Numbered from the stretch's first letter, positions 41,355 to 50,642 are shown. The stretch is 51,653 bases of DNA from Planctomycetota bacterium (GCA_022566535.1 JADFIR010000019.1:1-51653); one strand, 5' to 3'. Notes: a model not told the origin generated them from the letters alone. A program made the numbers and translations.

Positions 41355-43121
41355 ATGATCCTGGGCCAGGCAGCGGCGGGAGATCCCGGCGGCAGCATTA
41401 TCTTCGACCTCTTTGCGGTCCTCGCCACCGCTGCCCTCGTGGCGGTCTTTATGCAGCGGATGCGTCTGGCCGTGATCCCCGCCTACCTACTTGCAGGGGC
41501 GGTCGTCGGCCCCCATGCCCTGGGGTTCGTCGGATCATCCGAGAGTCTGGAAGCGATCTCCAAGCTCGCCATCATCCTGCTGCTATTCGGGATCGGCTTG
41601 CAACTGCACTTGACGGTGCTCAAGCACGGCCTGCTCCGCATGGTCGGGGTTGGCCTGGGTTCCTGTTTCCTGTCAGTCGGCCTGGGCTGGCCGGTGGCCG
41701 GGCTCTTCGGGCTCCCTGCGCCGGCGGCGCTGGTGGTGGCCATGGCCTTGAGCCTCTCCTCCACCGCGGTGGTGCTGCGCATCATCGCCCAACGTCGCGA
41801 GCTGCACCAAACCAGCGGTCGCCTGGCCCTTTCCATCCTCGTCGTCCAGGACATGGTGGTCATGGCGATGCTGGCCGCACTTCCGGCCCTGGCGCGGTGG
41901 TCGGGCACCGGCGGCGAAATGATCATCCTCAAAGACCTTGCGGCAGAATCAATCAGCGGCTGGCCGCGATTCCTCCTTGACGCGGCGATCCGACTCATCG
42001 GCCTCGGCGGGGTGATCGTGCTCGGCCGGCTCCTGCTTCCGCGCCTGTTATTCGAAGCGGCCCGGCGCGGCTCGACCGAGGTGTTGATGATCGTGTCGGT
42101 GGCGATCGCGATCGCCGCCGCTGTGACAACCCAAGCGATCGGCTTCAGCCTGGAGCTCGGCGCGTTCCTGGCCGGGTTCGTGCTCTCCGGCACGCCCTTT
42201 CGGCACCACATCACCGGGCAGATCGGCCCGCTGCGCGATCTGTTCGCGGCAGTATTCTTCACGACGCTGGGCATGAAGATCGACCCCGCCGGCCTCGCTC
42301 AATGGTGGTGGGTGGTGTTGTTGGGCGGTGCGGTGATGATCGCGCTGAAGGCCGGCGTGATCGCGACAACCGTGTGGTCATTCGGCGCATTGGGGGCCGT
42401 CGCCGTGACCGTCGGCCTCACGCTGGCCCAGGCGGGCGAGTTCAGTCTCATTCTGCTGGACAGCGCTTCGGCCGAGCGAATCCTCAGCGAGTCCGCTGCG
42501 GCAAACGCCATCGCCATCGTGGTCTTGTCACTCATCGTCACGCCGGCGCTGCTCGCACTCGGCCGGCGGCTTGGCCCGTTGGCCGCTGGCATCAAACCGG
42601 CGCCCTGGCTCTCCACATCAACGTTGGGAGCGCCTACGCGCCCTGGTCGGGGGCCCGACACCCCGGCGAGGCACGTCGTCATCGGCGGCTACGGCCCGAT
42701 CGGCCGGCTCGTCGCCGAGGGACTTCACGCCGCCGGCATCCACTACACGATCGTGGAGGTCAACCCGGGGACCGTGCAACGACAATCTCGGCGCGGCGAG
42801 TCAATCGTCTACGGCGACGTGTCGAACACGGAGGTGCTCAAGTCCGCCGGCCTCGAACACGCCGATGCGTTGGTCATCACCATCCCGGATGAGGAGGCGG
42901 TGCTTCGCACGTGCGCGGTGGCTCGCCGCATTGCACCCAACCTCATCATCACCGCCCGGACTCGCACGGCCGGGCGGGCCTCCGCCGCCGCCGCGCACGG
43001 CGCTGATCATGTCATCTCCGACGAGACCGCCGCCGCCGACGCCATGCAGAAGACCGTGCTGCAACACTTCGCCCAGGATCAACCGCCGCAACCCGCCGCC
43101 GACGCCGGCCCAGCTTCATAG
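41355..43121 (+). CDS. Kef-type monovalent cation:proton antiporter (CPA2)
   Basis: A 588-aa protein with about 12 membrane helices (AVLATAALVAVFMQRMRLAV; ALVVAMALSLSSTAVVLRI; GFSLELGAFLAGFVLSGTPF) and a C-terminal RCK/TrkA-N domain (HVVIGGYGPIGRLVAEGLH; GDVSNTEVLKSAGLEHADA) that binds NAD(H) or a nucleotide. It should exchange K+ or Na+ for H+. The conserved ion-binding Asp/Glu region lies in LELGAFLAGFVLSG. It is divergent from the glycosyltransferase gene. Substrate specificity is not determined. Confidence 0.92.
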   Translation: MILGQAAAGDPGGSIIFDLFAVLATAALVAVFMQRMRLAVIPAYLLAGAVVGPHALGFVGSSESLEAISKLAIILLLFGIGLQLHLTVLKHGLLRMVGVGLGSCFLSVGLGWPVAGLFGLPAPAALVVAMALSLSSTAVVLRIIAQRRELHQTSGRLALSILVVQDMVVMAMLAALPALARWSGTGGEMIILKDLAAESISGWPRFLLDAAIRLIGLGGVIVLGRLLLPRLLFEAARRGSTEVLMIVSVAIAIAAAVTTQAIGFSLELGAFLAGFVLSGTPFRHHITGQIGPLRDLFAAVFFTTLGMKIDPAGLAQWWWVVLLGGAVMIALKAGVIATTVWSFGALGAVAVTVGLTLAQAGEFSLILLDSASAERILSESAAANAIAIVVLSLIVTPALLALGRRLGPLAAGIKPAPWLSTSTLGAPTRPGRGPDTPARHVVIGGYGPIGRLVAEGLHAAGIHYTIVEVNPGTVQRQSRRGESIVYGDVSNTEVLKSAGLEHADALVITIPDEEAVLRTCAVARRIAPNLIITARTRTAGRASAAAAHGADHVISDETAAADAMQKTVLQHFAQDQPPQPAADAGPAS

Positions 43122-43132
43122 CGCCGTCCGCA

Positions 43133-43171
43133 GGACTGGCCGCTTCAGTGGCCAGTTTCCGTGGCCGGTCC
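43133..43171. terminator. Hairpins between the convergent antiporter and YhaM-like genes
   Basis: ACTGGCC/GGCCAGT (43135-43156, 8-nt loop) form a perfect 7-bp stem, and GGACTGGCC (43133) can alternatively pair with GGCCGGTCC (43163) with one wobble. Probably a bidirectional terminator. Confidence 0.45.
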
Positions 43172-43192
43172 TAGCGGCCCCGACCCTTCTCC

Positions 43193-44212
43193 TCACTTTC
43201 CATCCGCCAGCGGATCGGGGCGATAGAGACGTGTGCCCAGCGCCCAGAGCTTGTCGGTGAACTCGCCTCGTGATGCCACTGCGGGGCCCTCGTCCGGGCG
43301 CGCATTGGTCAGGGCCATGTGCGTCTTGGCATCGAGGTTATCAAGGATGGCGATGAAGATCGCCTCAGGCGTGCTGGGCAGCTTCGCGGCTCCGTACTCC
43401 GGCTCGCCGTGATGGCTGAGGATGATGTGCTGCAAGACACGCAGCGCATCGGACGGCAGCCGATGGCCGGACTGCTTGGCGGCGATCGCCGCCTTGACTT
43501 GCAACCAGATTGCCCCCCGCACAACGTGGCCGATCAGATTGCCGTCGGCGGTGTAATCGAAGCCCTTCTCCCACTTCAGCTCAGCGGTCTTGCCCAGGTC
43601 GTGCAGGAACAATCCCATCAGCACGATGTCGCGGTTGAGCGCCGGATACAGCGGCAGCATGACGTCGGCGAGCTTGAGCAGTTGCAGCGTGTGCTCAAGC
43701 AGCCCACCGATGAAAGCGTGATGCAAGCTGATCGCGGCGGGAGCTCGGCGGAAGCCGGCCATCAGCTCCTCATCCGCAAGATACCCATCCGCCAGCGATT
43801 TCATCGCCGGGTGTTTGAGCGTGCCGAGGATTCCGCGGACCTCCTGGAACATCTCGTCGATGTTGCGCCGTGTCGTAGGCAGCAGCGCCGCCAACTCATC
43901 CTCGCCGACCTCGACCGGTTTGACCTGCTCGATGATGAACTGGACTTGGCCGTTGTACAGCTGCGTGTGCCCGGCCGCCCAGACGAAGCCGGCGGAGCTC
44001 AGGTCGCCGATCGTCTTCTCATCGAAGCTCCACTGCCGGCCCACAACCTCGCCGGTGGCGTCCCGCAACAGGCACTTGAGGTACGGCTTGCCCGCTCGGG
44101 TGGTACCCACCTGCGGGTTGACGATGCTGTACACACCCTCGACGTAGCCGGCCGGCGGCAACGTGCGGATGTCGGTATGTGGCCGAGCGGACGTAGGCAT
44201 ATGAATCAGCAT
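43193..44212 (-). CDS. HD-domain 3'-5' exoribonuclease, YhaM-like
   Basis: A 339-aa protein with an N-terminal OB fold (AGKPYLKCLLRDATGEVVGR) and a C-terminal HD domain (HHAFIGGLLEHTLQLLKLAD; LFLHDLGKT as the His-Asp pair; ILSHHGEPEYG). This OB-HD order is that of YhaM/CBF1 3'-5' exonucleases that shorten RNA or ssDNA using metal. A second ATG at 44200 is equally possible. It is convergent with the antiporter gene. Confidence 0.88.
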   Translation of the reverse strand: MLIHMPTSARPHTDIRTLPPAGYVEGVYSIVNPQVGTTRAGKPYLKCLLRDATGEVVGRQWSFDEKTIGDLSSAGFVWAAGHTQLYNGQVQFIIEQVKPVEVGEDELAALLPTTRRNIDEMFQEVRGILGTLKHPAMKSLADGYLADEELMAGFRRAPAAISLHHAFIGGLLEHTLQLLKLADVMLPLYPALNRDIVLMGLFLHDLGKTAELKWEKGFDYTADGNLIGHVVRGAIWLQVKAAIAAKQSGHRLPSDALRVLQHIILSHHGEPEYGAAKLPSTPEAIFIAILDNLDAKTHMALTNARPDEGPAVASRGEFTDKLWALGTRLYRPDPLADGK

Positions 44213-44418
44213 CAGTGTAGCGAACGTAGCGACCCGCGGTGTGCCGCCGTGGCTCCCGGGCTGCGGACAGCGGGGGGGGCTCGCTGGAAACAGAAGATGG
44301 GCCGCACAGCGGACCCTACGGCGCGGTGCGCGACGATCGCATCAACACCGTGCGTGAGAGAAGACCGCGACCACTGGTCGCGGCTTTATGGAAGAAGTTC
44401 GGCATTTCGGCGTTTCGA

Positions 44419-45363
44419 TCACCGGGCGGGGCGCATTTGGGCGAGCGCATCGGGAATCTCATCGGCCAAGTCCATGGCGAGCATTCCAGCGGCGCCGTGA
44501 CGGGCCGCCCAGCGGTCGGCCGCGAGCCCGTGCAGATACACGCCCAGCCGGGCGCAGTCATACAAGCTCAGCGCATCCGGCTGCTCGGCAGCCCTTAGCG
44601 CGGAGCCGCCTGTCTGATGTGGGGTGAAATGTTGGGCGATCAATGCTGCGATGGCGCCGCAGAGCACATCGCCGGTGCCGGCAGTGGCCAGGGCGACGTT
44701 GCCGGTGGTGTTGGTCCACGTGTTGATGCCGTCGCTGACCACTGTGCCGGGGCCTTTGAGCACGACGACGCACCCGAGGCGGCGAGCAAGCTCTTGTGCA
44801 GCCGCCGGCCGTGCGGCGCGATCGACTGGATCGGCCTCGATTCTCATCGCCGCCGCCAGCCGCTTGTATTCGCCGGGATGAGGCGTCAGGACGGCCTGGG
44901 CTCGAAAGTCGCGTTGAACCTCCGCGATGTGTGACAAGGCGTTCAAGGCGTCCGCGTCGATGACCATCGGCAGATCGGCCCGAGCAATGAGGCGGACCAT
45001 AATGCGACGCTGCGGCTCGTCAGCGCCGAACCCCGGGCCCGCGGCCAGACACCCATACTGAGGCAGGTACTGATCCAAAAGTTCAGCGACCTCACTGGGT
45101 TGGAGCCGGCCGTGTCGATCCACGGGCAGTGCCAGGCCGGTTGCGGAGGGCGCGACCGAGAGCGCGGCGTGCAGCAACGGTTGGGGCACGGCCAGGACCG
45201 CCAGGCCCGCACCGGCCCGAAGCGCTGCGATGGCAGCCAGGGCCGGCCCGCCCAGCATCACTTGAGGCGCGGCGGCCTGGCCACCCAGAACGCACACCGT
45301 CCCAAACGTGCCCTTATGCCCATCACCCGGCCGCGGCGGAAGTGGGGGAAGAACGCCGGTCAT
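44419..45363 (-). CDS. nnrD: ADP/ATP-dependent NAD(P)H-hydrate dehydratase
   Basis: A 314-aa carbohydrate-kinase-fold enzyme that repairs hydrated NAD(P)H using ATP or ADP. It shows GTVCVLGG, an LTPHPGEYKRLAAAMR segment and the catalytic GTGDVLCG motif. The start at 45363 fits the family; the frame to 45426 adds unconserved residues. The epimerase NnrE partner (often fused) is not present here. About 415 bp of gene-free DNA separate it from the next gene. Confidence 0.9.
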   Translation of the reverse strand: MTGVLPPLPPRPGDGHKGTFGTVCVLGGQAAAPQVMLGGPALAAIAALRAGAGLAVLAVPQPLLHAALSVAPSATGLALPVDRHGRLQPSEVAELLDQYLPQYGCLAAGPGFGADEPQRRIMVRLIARADLPMVIDADALNALSHIAEVQRDFRAQAVLTPHPGEYKRLAAAMRIEADPVDRAARPAAAQELARRLGCVVVLKGPGTVVSDGINTWTNTTGNVALATAGTGDVLCGAIAALIAQHFTPHQTGGSALRAAEQPDALSLYDCARLGVYLHGLAADRWAARHGAAGMLAMDLADEIPDALAQMRPAR

Positions 45364-45778
45364 ATCCTCGCGCTCAATTGAGCCAGAGCTGAGATTCTTT
45401 TTCTTGCAGTGCCAACACCGTGTCACCCCATCGGTTTACATCGTCTGCATTTGTCCGATGCTGTATGTCGTCCGCCGGGCCCTTCCCGGGGCTCGCCTTG
45501 GGCTGCATTGACGCCGCCAGGAGTTCTGGGCTGTGGGAGACGCTCGCTGCCGCAATCAGGACTCTGGGTGTTGGAAGCGTACCAGTTCAGCTCGTTTGAA
45601 GTAACACCCCAGCAGATCTGCCAGCGCAGCTCGAGGATAGTGCCGGCCGGACGCCTGTCGGACGGTCCGGCAACCGCGGTGTCACGGCCGGGGACCCACC
45701 CGCACGGAAGTGCCTTGCCCGTCGGGGCACCATGACTGTGTTGGGGCACGGTGTCCCCGGACCCGTGGCGCCAATTGC
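45364..45778. other. Gene-free tract with GC-rich dyads
   Basis: No convincing gene. Several inverted repeats are present, including GCCGGAC/GTCCGGC (45646-45671) and GGGGCAC/GTGTCCCC (45724-45758). A 119-aa minus-strand frame looks like chance coding. It could contain promoter or leader structure for nnrD or a small RNA; I cannot assign one. Confidence 0.4.
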
Positions 45779-47326
45779 TCACCCGGTCTGATCCGACGGG
45801 GCCGGGGGGTCTTTCGCCTGTTCATAGCCGACGTCGAGCACGTCGATTTCGAGATTGCCCATCAACAGCAGGGTCGAGGCGAGCTCGGAACCGAGCCCGC
45901 CGTCGCCCAAGCGAGCGGTCGCGATAAGGACGTGCGCGGCGTGGTAGCGGCGGGCAAGCGTCGCATCGAAATCAACCCATGCCCCGTCGATCAGGGCCTG
46001 GGTCCACATGTGCCAGCCAAAGATGTCGCGCTCGCCGAGGAACGAATCCACGTAGATCAGTCCGATGGCGACGCGGGCCGGAACCTTCTGCGCCCGCAGC
46101 ATCGCGCACAGAAGCACCGCGTGCTCCGAGCAGTCGCCGGTTTTCATTCGGGCCGTTTCCGAGGCCGTAGCGAACGCGGTATCCAGGGATTTGACATTCA
46201 CGTGGCGGTGAACCAAGGCCCGCATCGCTTCCGCCCTAGCCATTGGATCGTCGCCGGCGTCACGGACCGCACCGGCCGCCAGCTTCTGAATCAAGTCGTC
46301 TGTCGAATCGACCATCGCGGACCACTCCAGATACGAGGCGTCGCTCGCCTCGGCGGCCCCGGCCGGCTGGTTGTGGTTGATGTCGATGGTGACCGTGGCC
46401 GTCGATGGGTCGTCACCCCTCGCGAACCGCTGGGCGCCGGCGGTCGGAAGCTCGGGCATCGTCCCTTCCTGCACGTGCAGCCGAAGCGTGGCGGTCGTGC
46501 AGGCCGGCGCATTGTCGATGGGCCGTTTGGGCTTGACGAAGGTCTTGACCAAAAGTTCAACTCCCCCGCCCTCGGTCAGCGCGTCAGCCTTCGTCGCGAT
46601 CCGTGTGATCATCTTTCCGAATGCGGGGGCCCGCAGCTCCTCATAGACCAGATATCCGTCGGTGGAGTACTTCTCCAGGGCTGGGATCGGCAGGAGACTG
46701 TTGGTTGTCGTCCAGACGATGACGGGGATGGTCCGTCCATCGAACTCGAACTCCTCCACGCCAACGTACTCGTGGCGAACCTCAAAGGGATCGAGGCCGT
46801 TCTGGGCGTCGATGGTGCGATAGGTGATCTGCTTCGCCCCGGCTTCGTGTCGTTGGAGCCAATAGCGGTGCGCCGCCATCGGCGGCAGCCACGTTCCTTC
46901 GGGAAGCGGTTGCTCTTTGCGCGTTTCCCGCTCACCCTGGCGTGTGATCTGAACAACGTGGTCCTCCTCGAACCGCCACTCGGAATCGACCGGTTGCAGC
47001 CCGGTGGTTCCAACGGACCGCATGGTGAGGGGTTGGCCCGCGTGCGTTTCGAGGAAGGTTGACCGAAGCTCGATATTCGTCTGGGTGCTCCCGCGACCGA
47101 TGCGCAGATGGACTTCGGTCGCTGTGCGATAGCGTTCGCCATCGGAGTGAACGGAGTCGAACATCCACCCGGCCTTGGCGCCGGCCATCTCAACCGTGTA
47201 CCAATGCTCTTGGACAAGCTGCCACTCGGCAACAGTGTTGTCGTCCTGGGCGTATGCCGGCGCCACTGAAGCCGCCAGCAGAAGCAACCACAAGCAAATG
47301 GCTGTCCAATGTCGATCACGGGTCAT
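45779..47326 (-). CDS. Secreted transglutaminase-like protein
   Basis: A 515-aa exported protein (signal ICLWLLLLAASVAPAYA). The C-terminal domain has the Cys-His-Asp triad of transglutaminase-like cysteine peptidases: TGDCSEHAVLL, GWHMWTQALIDG and DFDATL. The N-terminal 300 residues are beta-rich and may be a substrate or wall-binding region (EWQLVQEHWYTVEMAGAKAG). It may cleave or crosslink envelope proteins or peptides. AAGG lies upstream of the ATG. The substrate is unknown. Confidence 0.85.
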   Translation of the reverse strand: MTRDRHWTAICLWLLLLAASVAPAYAQDDNTVAEWQLVQEHWYTVEMAGAKAGWMFDSVHSDGERYRTATEVHLRIGRGSTQTNIELRSTFLETHAGQPLTMRSVGTTGLQPVDSEWRFEEDHVVQITRQGERETRKEQPLPEGTWLPPMAAHRYWLQRHEAGAKQITYRTIDAQNGLDPFEVRHEYVGVEEFEFDGRTIPVIVWTTTNSLLPIPALEKYSTDGYLVYEELRAPAFGKMITRIATKADALTEGGGVELLVKTFVKPKRPIDNAPACTTATLRLHVQEGTMPELPTAGAQRFARGDDPSTATVTIDINHNQPAGAAEASDASYLEWSAMVDSTDDLIQKLAAGAVRDAGDDPMARAEAMRALVHRHVNVKSLDTAFATASETARMKTGDCSEHAVLLCAMLRAQKVPARVAIGLIYVDSFLGERDIFGWHMWTQALIDGAWVDFDATLARRYHAAHVLIATARLGDGGLGSELASTLLLMGNLEIDVLDVGYEQAKDPPAPSDQTG

Positions 47327-47370
47327 GGCTCGCCTTCCGAAGATTAGGAGGTCCCAACGGGAAGAGGACT

Positions 47371-47512
47371 CAACACCCAGGACGCACAGGGCACGGAGAA
47401 GAAGTCATGGCCTACGCTCATCGATCCCCCTGTGGGGAGCAGATCATCGAATCCGCCTACTTTCTTCCCCTCAAACCCTCCCTCCGTGTTCTGGGTGCTC
47501 TGGGTGGTTCAT
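47371..47512. repeat. MITE-like inverted repeat
   Basis: Left arm 47372-47401 (AACACCCAGGACGCACAGGG...) and right arm near 47480-47509 match as an imperfect inverted repeat, sharing CACCCAG and CACGGAG blocks, with about 80 bp between. The arms resemble the (C)ACAGAGGACACGGAG-type dispersed repeats seen in some planctomycete genomes; that comparison is from memory. Confidence 0.5.
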
Positions 47513-47554
47513 TCTCTTTTGGGTTTTCCAGAGAGATCGTAGGGCATCAGGCTT

Positions 47555-49228
47555 TCATTGAGGACGCAGCAGCGGAAAGAGAATCACATCGCGGATGCTG
47601 GTGGAGTTGGTCAGGAGCATCACAACGCGGTCGATACCCAGGCCCAAGCCGCCGGCCGGGGGCATCCCCACGCGCAGCGCGTGCAGGAAGTCCTCGTCAC
47701 GGGATCGAAACGTCTGCACCTCCTCATCCGCCCCCCGCAGCTGCTGGAGAAACTTCGCCCGCTGCAGCTGGGGGTCGTTGAGCTCGGTGTAGGCGGTTCC
47801 GATTTCCATGCCGCCGATGAGCAGCTCCCACCGTTCGCAAAGCTCCGGTTGATCGCGCTGAGGACGCGTCAGCGGCGAGACGGCGCTGGGGTAGTCGGTC
47901 ACGAACGTGGGCCGGCTCGGCTCAATCGCCGGCTCGGCACACCGCTCGTAGACCGCGTTGACCACAAGCCAATCGTCGAGCCTGGCTTCGTTCTCAAGCT
48001 CCATCTCGCGGGCCTTGGCGCGGACCTTGTTGAAGTCGCCCATCGCGAAGCCCAGCGTCCGTTCGAAAAGATCCCCATAGCTGATGCGTTCAAAGGGTCG
48101 GCGATAGTCGATCATGACCTCGCCAAACGGCAGGGCTACCGCTGCGTCCCTTGATGCGTTCGTGGCTTTGTGGCTATGACCCGGGGCTTCCTCGCCCGTC
48201 TGGGCGACCTGGACCTTCCTCGTCCCGACACGTCGGGACTCGTCAGGTCCGGCTTGCTGGGCGTCAATCGCAAGGTCGTGCACCAGCGACTCGGTCAGTT
48301 CGAGCATCGACCAACAGTCGCCGAAAGCCTCGTATGCCTCCATCAGGGTGAACTCGGGATTGTGCTTGCGGTCGATGCCTTCGTTACGAAAGATGCGGCC
48401 GATCTCATACACTCTGGGCATTCCGCCGACCAGGAGGCGCTTGAGATACAGCTCCGGAGCGATCCGGAGGTACAGATCGAGGCCCAGCGCGTTGTGGTGC
48501 GTTCGAAACGGCCGGGCCGCGGCTCCGCCGGCGATCGGCTGCATCATCGGCGTCTCCACCTCCATGAACCCGCGCTCGTGCATGAACCGCCGAATTCGAC
48601 TGACCAGCTGCGATCGCAGCCCAAACACGCGCATCGTCTGCGGGTTCGCATACATATCCACGTAACGATGGCGGTAGCGCAGCTCGGCATCGGCCAGGCC
48701 GTGGTACTTCTCAGGCGGCGGGGCGAGCGACTTGCAATGCACGTCAAAGCGGTCGGCCCAGATGCAGATTTCACCCTTCTGCGTCATGCCCACCGGCCCC
48801 TCGGCGACCACGATGTCGCCATAGTCCAGGGTCTTGGCGATCTCGAACATCGGCGGGTCCAGGTCGGCTTTGGAGACACTGATTTGCAAGTCGCCGCTGT
48901 GGTCGCGAAGGACGAGGAAGACCAGCTTGCCCATCGCGCGGTGCTGGATGCATCGCCCGGCCACGCGGGCCCGGGCACGCTGATCCACCGCCGCCGCGCT
49001 GGGGTCAGTCTTTAGAGCTTCCCGGGACCGGCCATATTCCTCATGAGCCTCCTGATCGAAGATCGCCCGAGCCTCGGCCAGCGAGATAAGCCCATCGACT
49101 CGGCGGCCGTAGGGCTCGATGCCGTATTGGTCGCGCCACCGACGAAGCTTGTCGAGCCGGGCGCGTTGCAGCTGGTCCGGCTCAGCCTCATCGCAAGCCC
49201 CGGGCGAGATTTCAGCAGCGTCGGCCAT
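47555..49228 (-). CDS. lysS: Lysyl-tRNA synthetase with internal insertion
   Basis: A class II synthetase of 557 aa (E. coli about 505). It has an OB-fold anticodon domain, motif 2 (FRNEGIDRKHNPEFTLMEAY) and motif 3 (GLGLGIDRVVMLLTNSTSIR). An extra low-complexity stretch lies at residues about 326-363, encoded by DNA with tandem hairpins (48192-48239), between LTESLVHDLAIDAQQ and ALPFGEVMIDYRR. The reading frame stays open, so the product is likely functional with a surface loop. ATG at 49228; the frame to 49324 is rejected. Confidence 0.93.
   Translation of the reverse strand: MADAAEISPGACDEAEPDQLQRARLDKLRRWRDQYGIEPYGRRVDGLISLAEARAIFDQEAHEEYGRSREALKTDPSAAAVDQRARARVAGRCIQHRAMGKLVFLVLRDHSGDLQISVSKADLDPPMFEIAKTLDYGDIVVAEGPVGMTQKGEICIWADRFDVHCKSLAPPPEKYHGLADAELRYRHRYVDMYANPQTMRVFGLRSQLVSRIRRFMHERGFMEVETPMMQPIAGGAAARPFRTHHNALGLDLYLRIAPELYLKRLLVGGMPRVYEIGRIFRNEGIDRKHNPEFTLMEAYEAFGDCWSMLELTESLVHDLAIDAQQAGPDESRRVGTRKVQVAQTGEEAPGHSHKATNASRDAAVALPFGEVMIDYRRPFERISYGDLFERTLGFAMGDFNKVRAKAREMELENEARLDDWLVVNAVYERCAEPAIEPSRPTFVTDYPSAVSPLTRPQRDQPELCERWELLIGGMEIGTAYTELNDPQLQRAKFLQQLRGADEEVQTFRSRDEDFLHALRVGMPPAGGLGLGIDRVVMLLTNSTSIRDVILFPLLRPQ
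48140..48253 (-). repeat. In-frame hairpin-bearing insertion in lysS
   Basis: About 38 extra codons encode two hairpins: TCGCCC/GGGCGA (48192-48207) and GTCCCGAC/GTCGGGAC (48222-48239). The surrounding residues (RRVGTRKVQVAQTGEEAPG) do not fit LysRS. It looks like a palindromic element inserted in frame, similar in principle to Rickettsia palindromic elements. Confidence 0.5.
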
Positions 49229-49376
49229 GGGACTACGATGGTAGCCTGCGGTGCGCGAACCTGTCTTGCAAGAAGCCCCGCGCGGTATTGACCGCAGCCC
49301 TTGGCGATGCGACCGGGAAAGCATGTCCGCTGCTCGAAATTGACCTCAACGTCTCGCCGGAGCCGAAAAGCCCACC

Positions 49377-50483
49377 ATGCCCACGACGATCCAGCGCGTC
49401 GGCGTGCTCACCGGCGGGGGTGATTGCCCCGGCATCAACGCCGTCATTCGCGCCGTCACCAAGACCGCCATCTACCGCTACAAGGCCCGCGTCTTCGGAA
49501 TCGAGGACGGCTTCCTCGGCCTCGTCGAGAACCGCATCGGCGAGCTGACCAGCATGCACGTGTCCGGCATCCTCACCCGCGGGGGAACCATCCTCGGAAC
49601 CAATAACCGCTGCAACCCAACCCGGTACTACACCGGGGACGACAAAGACGGCAAGCCGATCTTCACCAACGTCACCGACCGCTGCCTGGAAACAATCGAG
49701 GCGAACCGGCTCGATGCGCTGATCGTGATCGGGGGTGACGGCACGATGAGCTGCGCCGCCCCGATTGCCGAGGCCGGCGTGGACTGCATTGCCGTGCCCA
49801 AGACCATCGACAACGACGTCGTGGGCACCGACATCACCTTCGGGTTCCTCACCGCGGTGTCCACGGCGACCGATGCCTTGGACCGGCTGCACTCCACCGC
49901 GATGAGCCACCACCGGGTGATGGTGTGCGAGGTGATGGGGCGCAACGCCGGGTGGATCGCCCTGCATGCCGGGCTTGCCTCAGGCTCCGATGTCATCCTG
50001 ATCCCGGAGATCCCCTACCGCATCGAGACGATTTGCGAGTTCGTCGAACGCCGAATGCATCGTGGCTGGGGCTTCTCCATCATCGCCTGCGCCGAAGGGG
50101 CCAGGGCGGTGGACGGCCAACAGGTCGTGGCCGATGTCGATCCCACCAAGCCCGAACCGGTGCGGCTCGGCGGCGTCGGCCAATGCCTGGCCCAGCAGAT
50201 CGCTCAGCGCACCCAGATCGAGGCCCGCACAACCGTGCTTGGTTACATCCAGCGCAGCGGCACCCCCACCGCGGCCGATCGCGTCCTGGCCACCCAGTTC
50301 GGCCACCACGCCGTGGAGCTGATGATGAGCGGAGCGCGCAATCGAATGGTCGTCATGCGCGACGGGCGGTTGGGCGATATCGACCTCCGCTGCGCCGCGG
50401 ACAAACAACGCCTGGTGTCGTTGGACGATCCGCTGCTCGCCGCCGCCCGGGCGGTGCGCACCTGCTTCGGCGACAACGCCTGA
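49377..50483 (+). CDS. pfkA: 6-phosphofructokinase
   Basis: A 368-aa enzyme that phosphorylates fructose 6-phosphate. Motifs: TGGGDCPGINAVIRAV, GGDGT (119-123) and PKTIDND (141-147, catalytic Asp145). Gly at the GGDG position with Lys at PKTIDND is the combination of actinobacterial ATP-PFKs; an Asp (GGDD) would suggest pyrophosphate use. ATP dependence is therefore predicted, not proven. It diverges from lysS. No strong Shine-Dalgarno motif is seen. Confidence 0.9.
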   Translation: MPTTIQRVGVLTGGGDCPGINAVIRAVTKTAIYRYKARVFGIEDGFLGLVENRIGELTSMHVSGILTRGGTILGTNNRCNPTRYYTGDDKDGKPIFTNVTDRCLETIEANRLDALIVIGGDGTMSCAAPIAEAGVDCIAVPKTIDNDVVGTDITFGFLTAVSTATDALDRLHSTAMSHHRVMVCEVMGRNAGWIALHAGLASGSDVILIPEIPYRIETICEFVERRMHRGWGFSIIACAEGARAVDGQQVVADVDPTKPEPVRLGGVGQCLAQQIAQRTQIEARTTVLGYIQRSGTPTAADRVLATQFGHHAVELMMSGARNRMVVMRDGRLGDIDLRCAADKQRLVSLDDPLLAAARAVRTCFGDNA

Positions 50484-50612
50484 TCGGCGCGCTCAGAGCC
50501 GACCGCCCGGCAGAGTCTGCGCACGCGGGCGCGACCTCGACCCACCAATGTGGCCGCTGCGTCAGCGCACATCCACCGGCTCGGCACGGGCCTGCTCGCG
50601 GGGTAACGAGAC

Positions 50613-50642
50613 GGCTCAAAGTGAGCCGGGGCGTCCCGCCCC
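50613..50642. terminator. Back-to-back hairpins between convergent pfkA and the beta-helix gene
   Basis: GGCTCA/TGAGCC (50613-50627) and GGGGCG/CGCCCC (50628-50642) are two perfect 6-bp stems with 3-nt loops placed end to end. A likely bidirectional terminator. Confidence 0.5.

Noticed and set aside
45423-45782. 119-aa minus-strand frame in the gene-free tract
   Set aside because: Low-complexity residues, no domain, no ribosome-binding site and no codon bias like the neighbours.
45710-47062. 450-aa plus-strand open frame
   Set aside because: Antisense to the transglutaminase-like gene, which has a signal peptide and catalytic triad.
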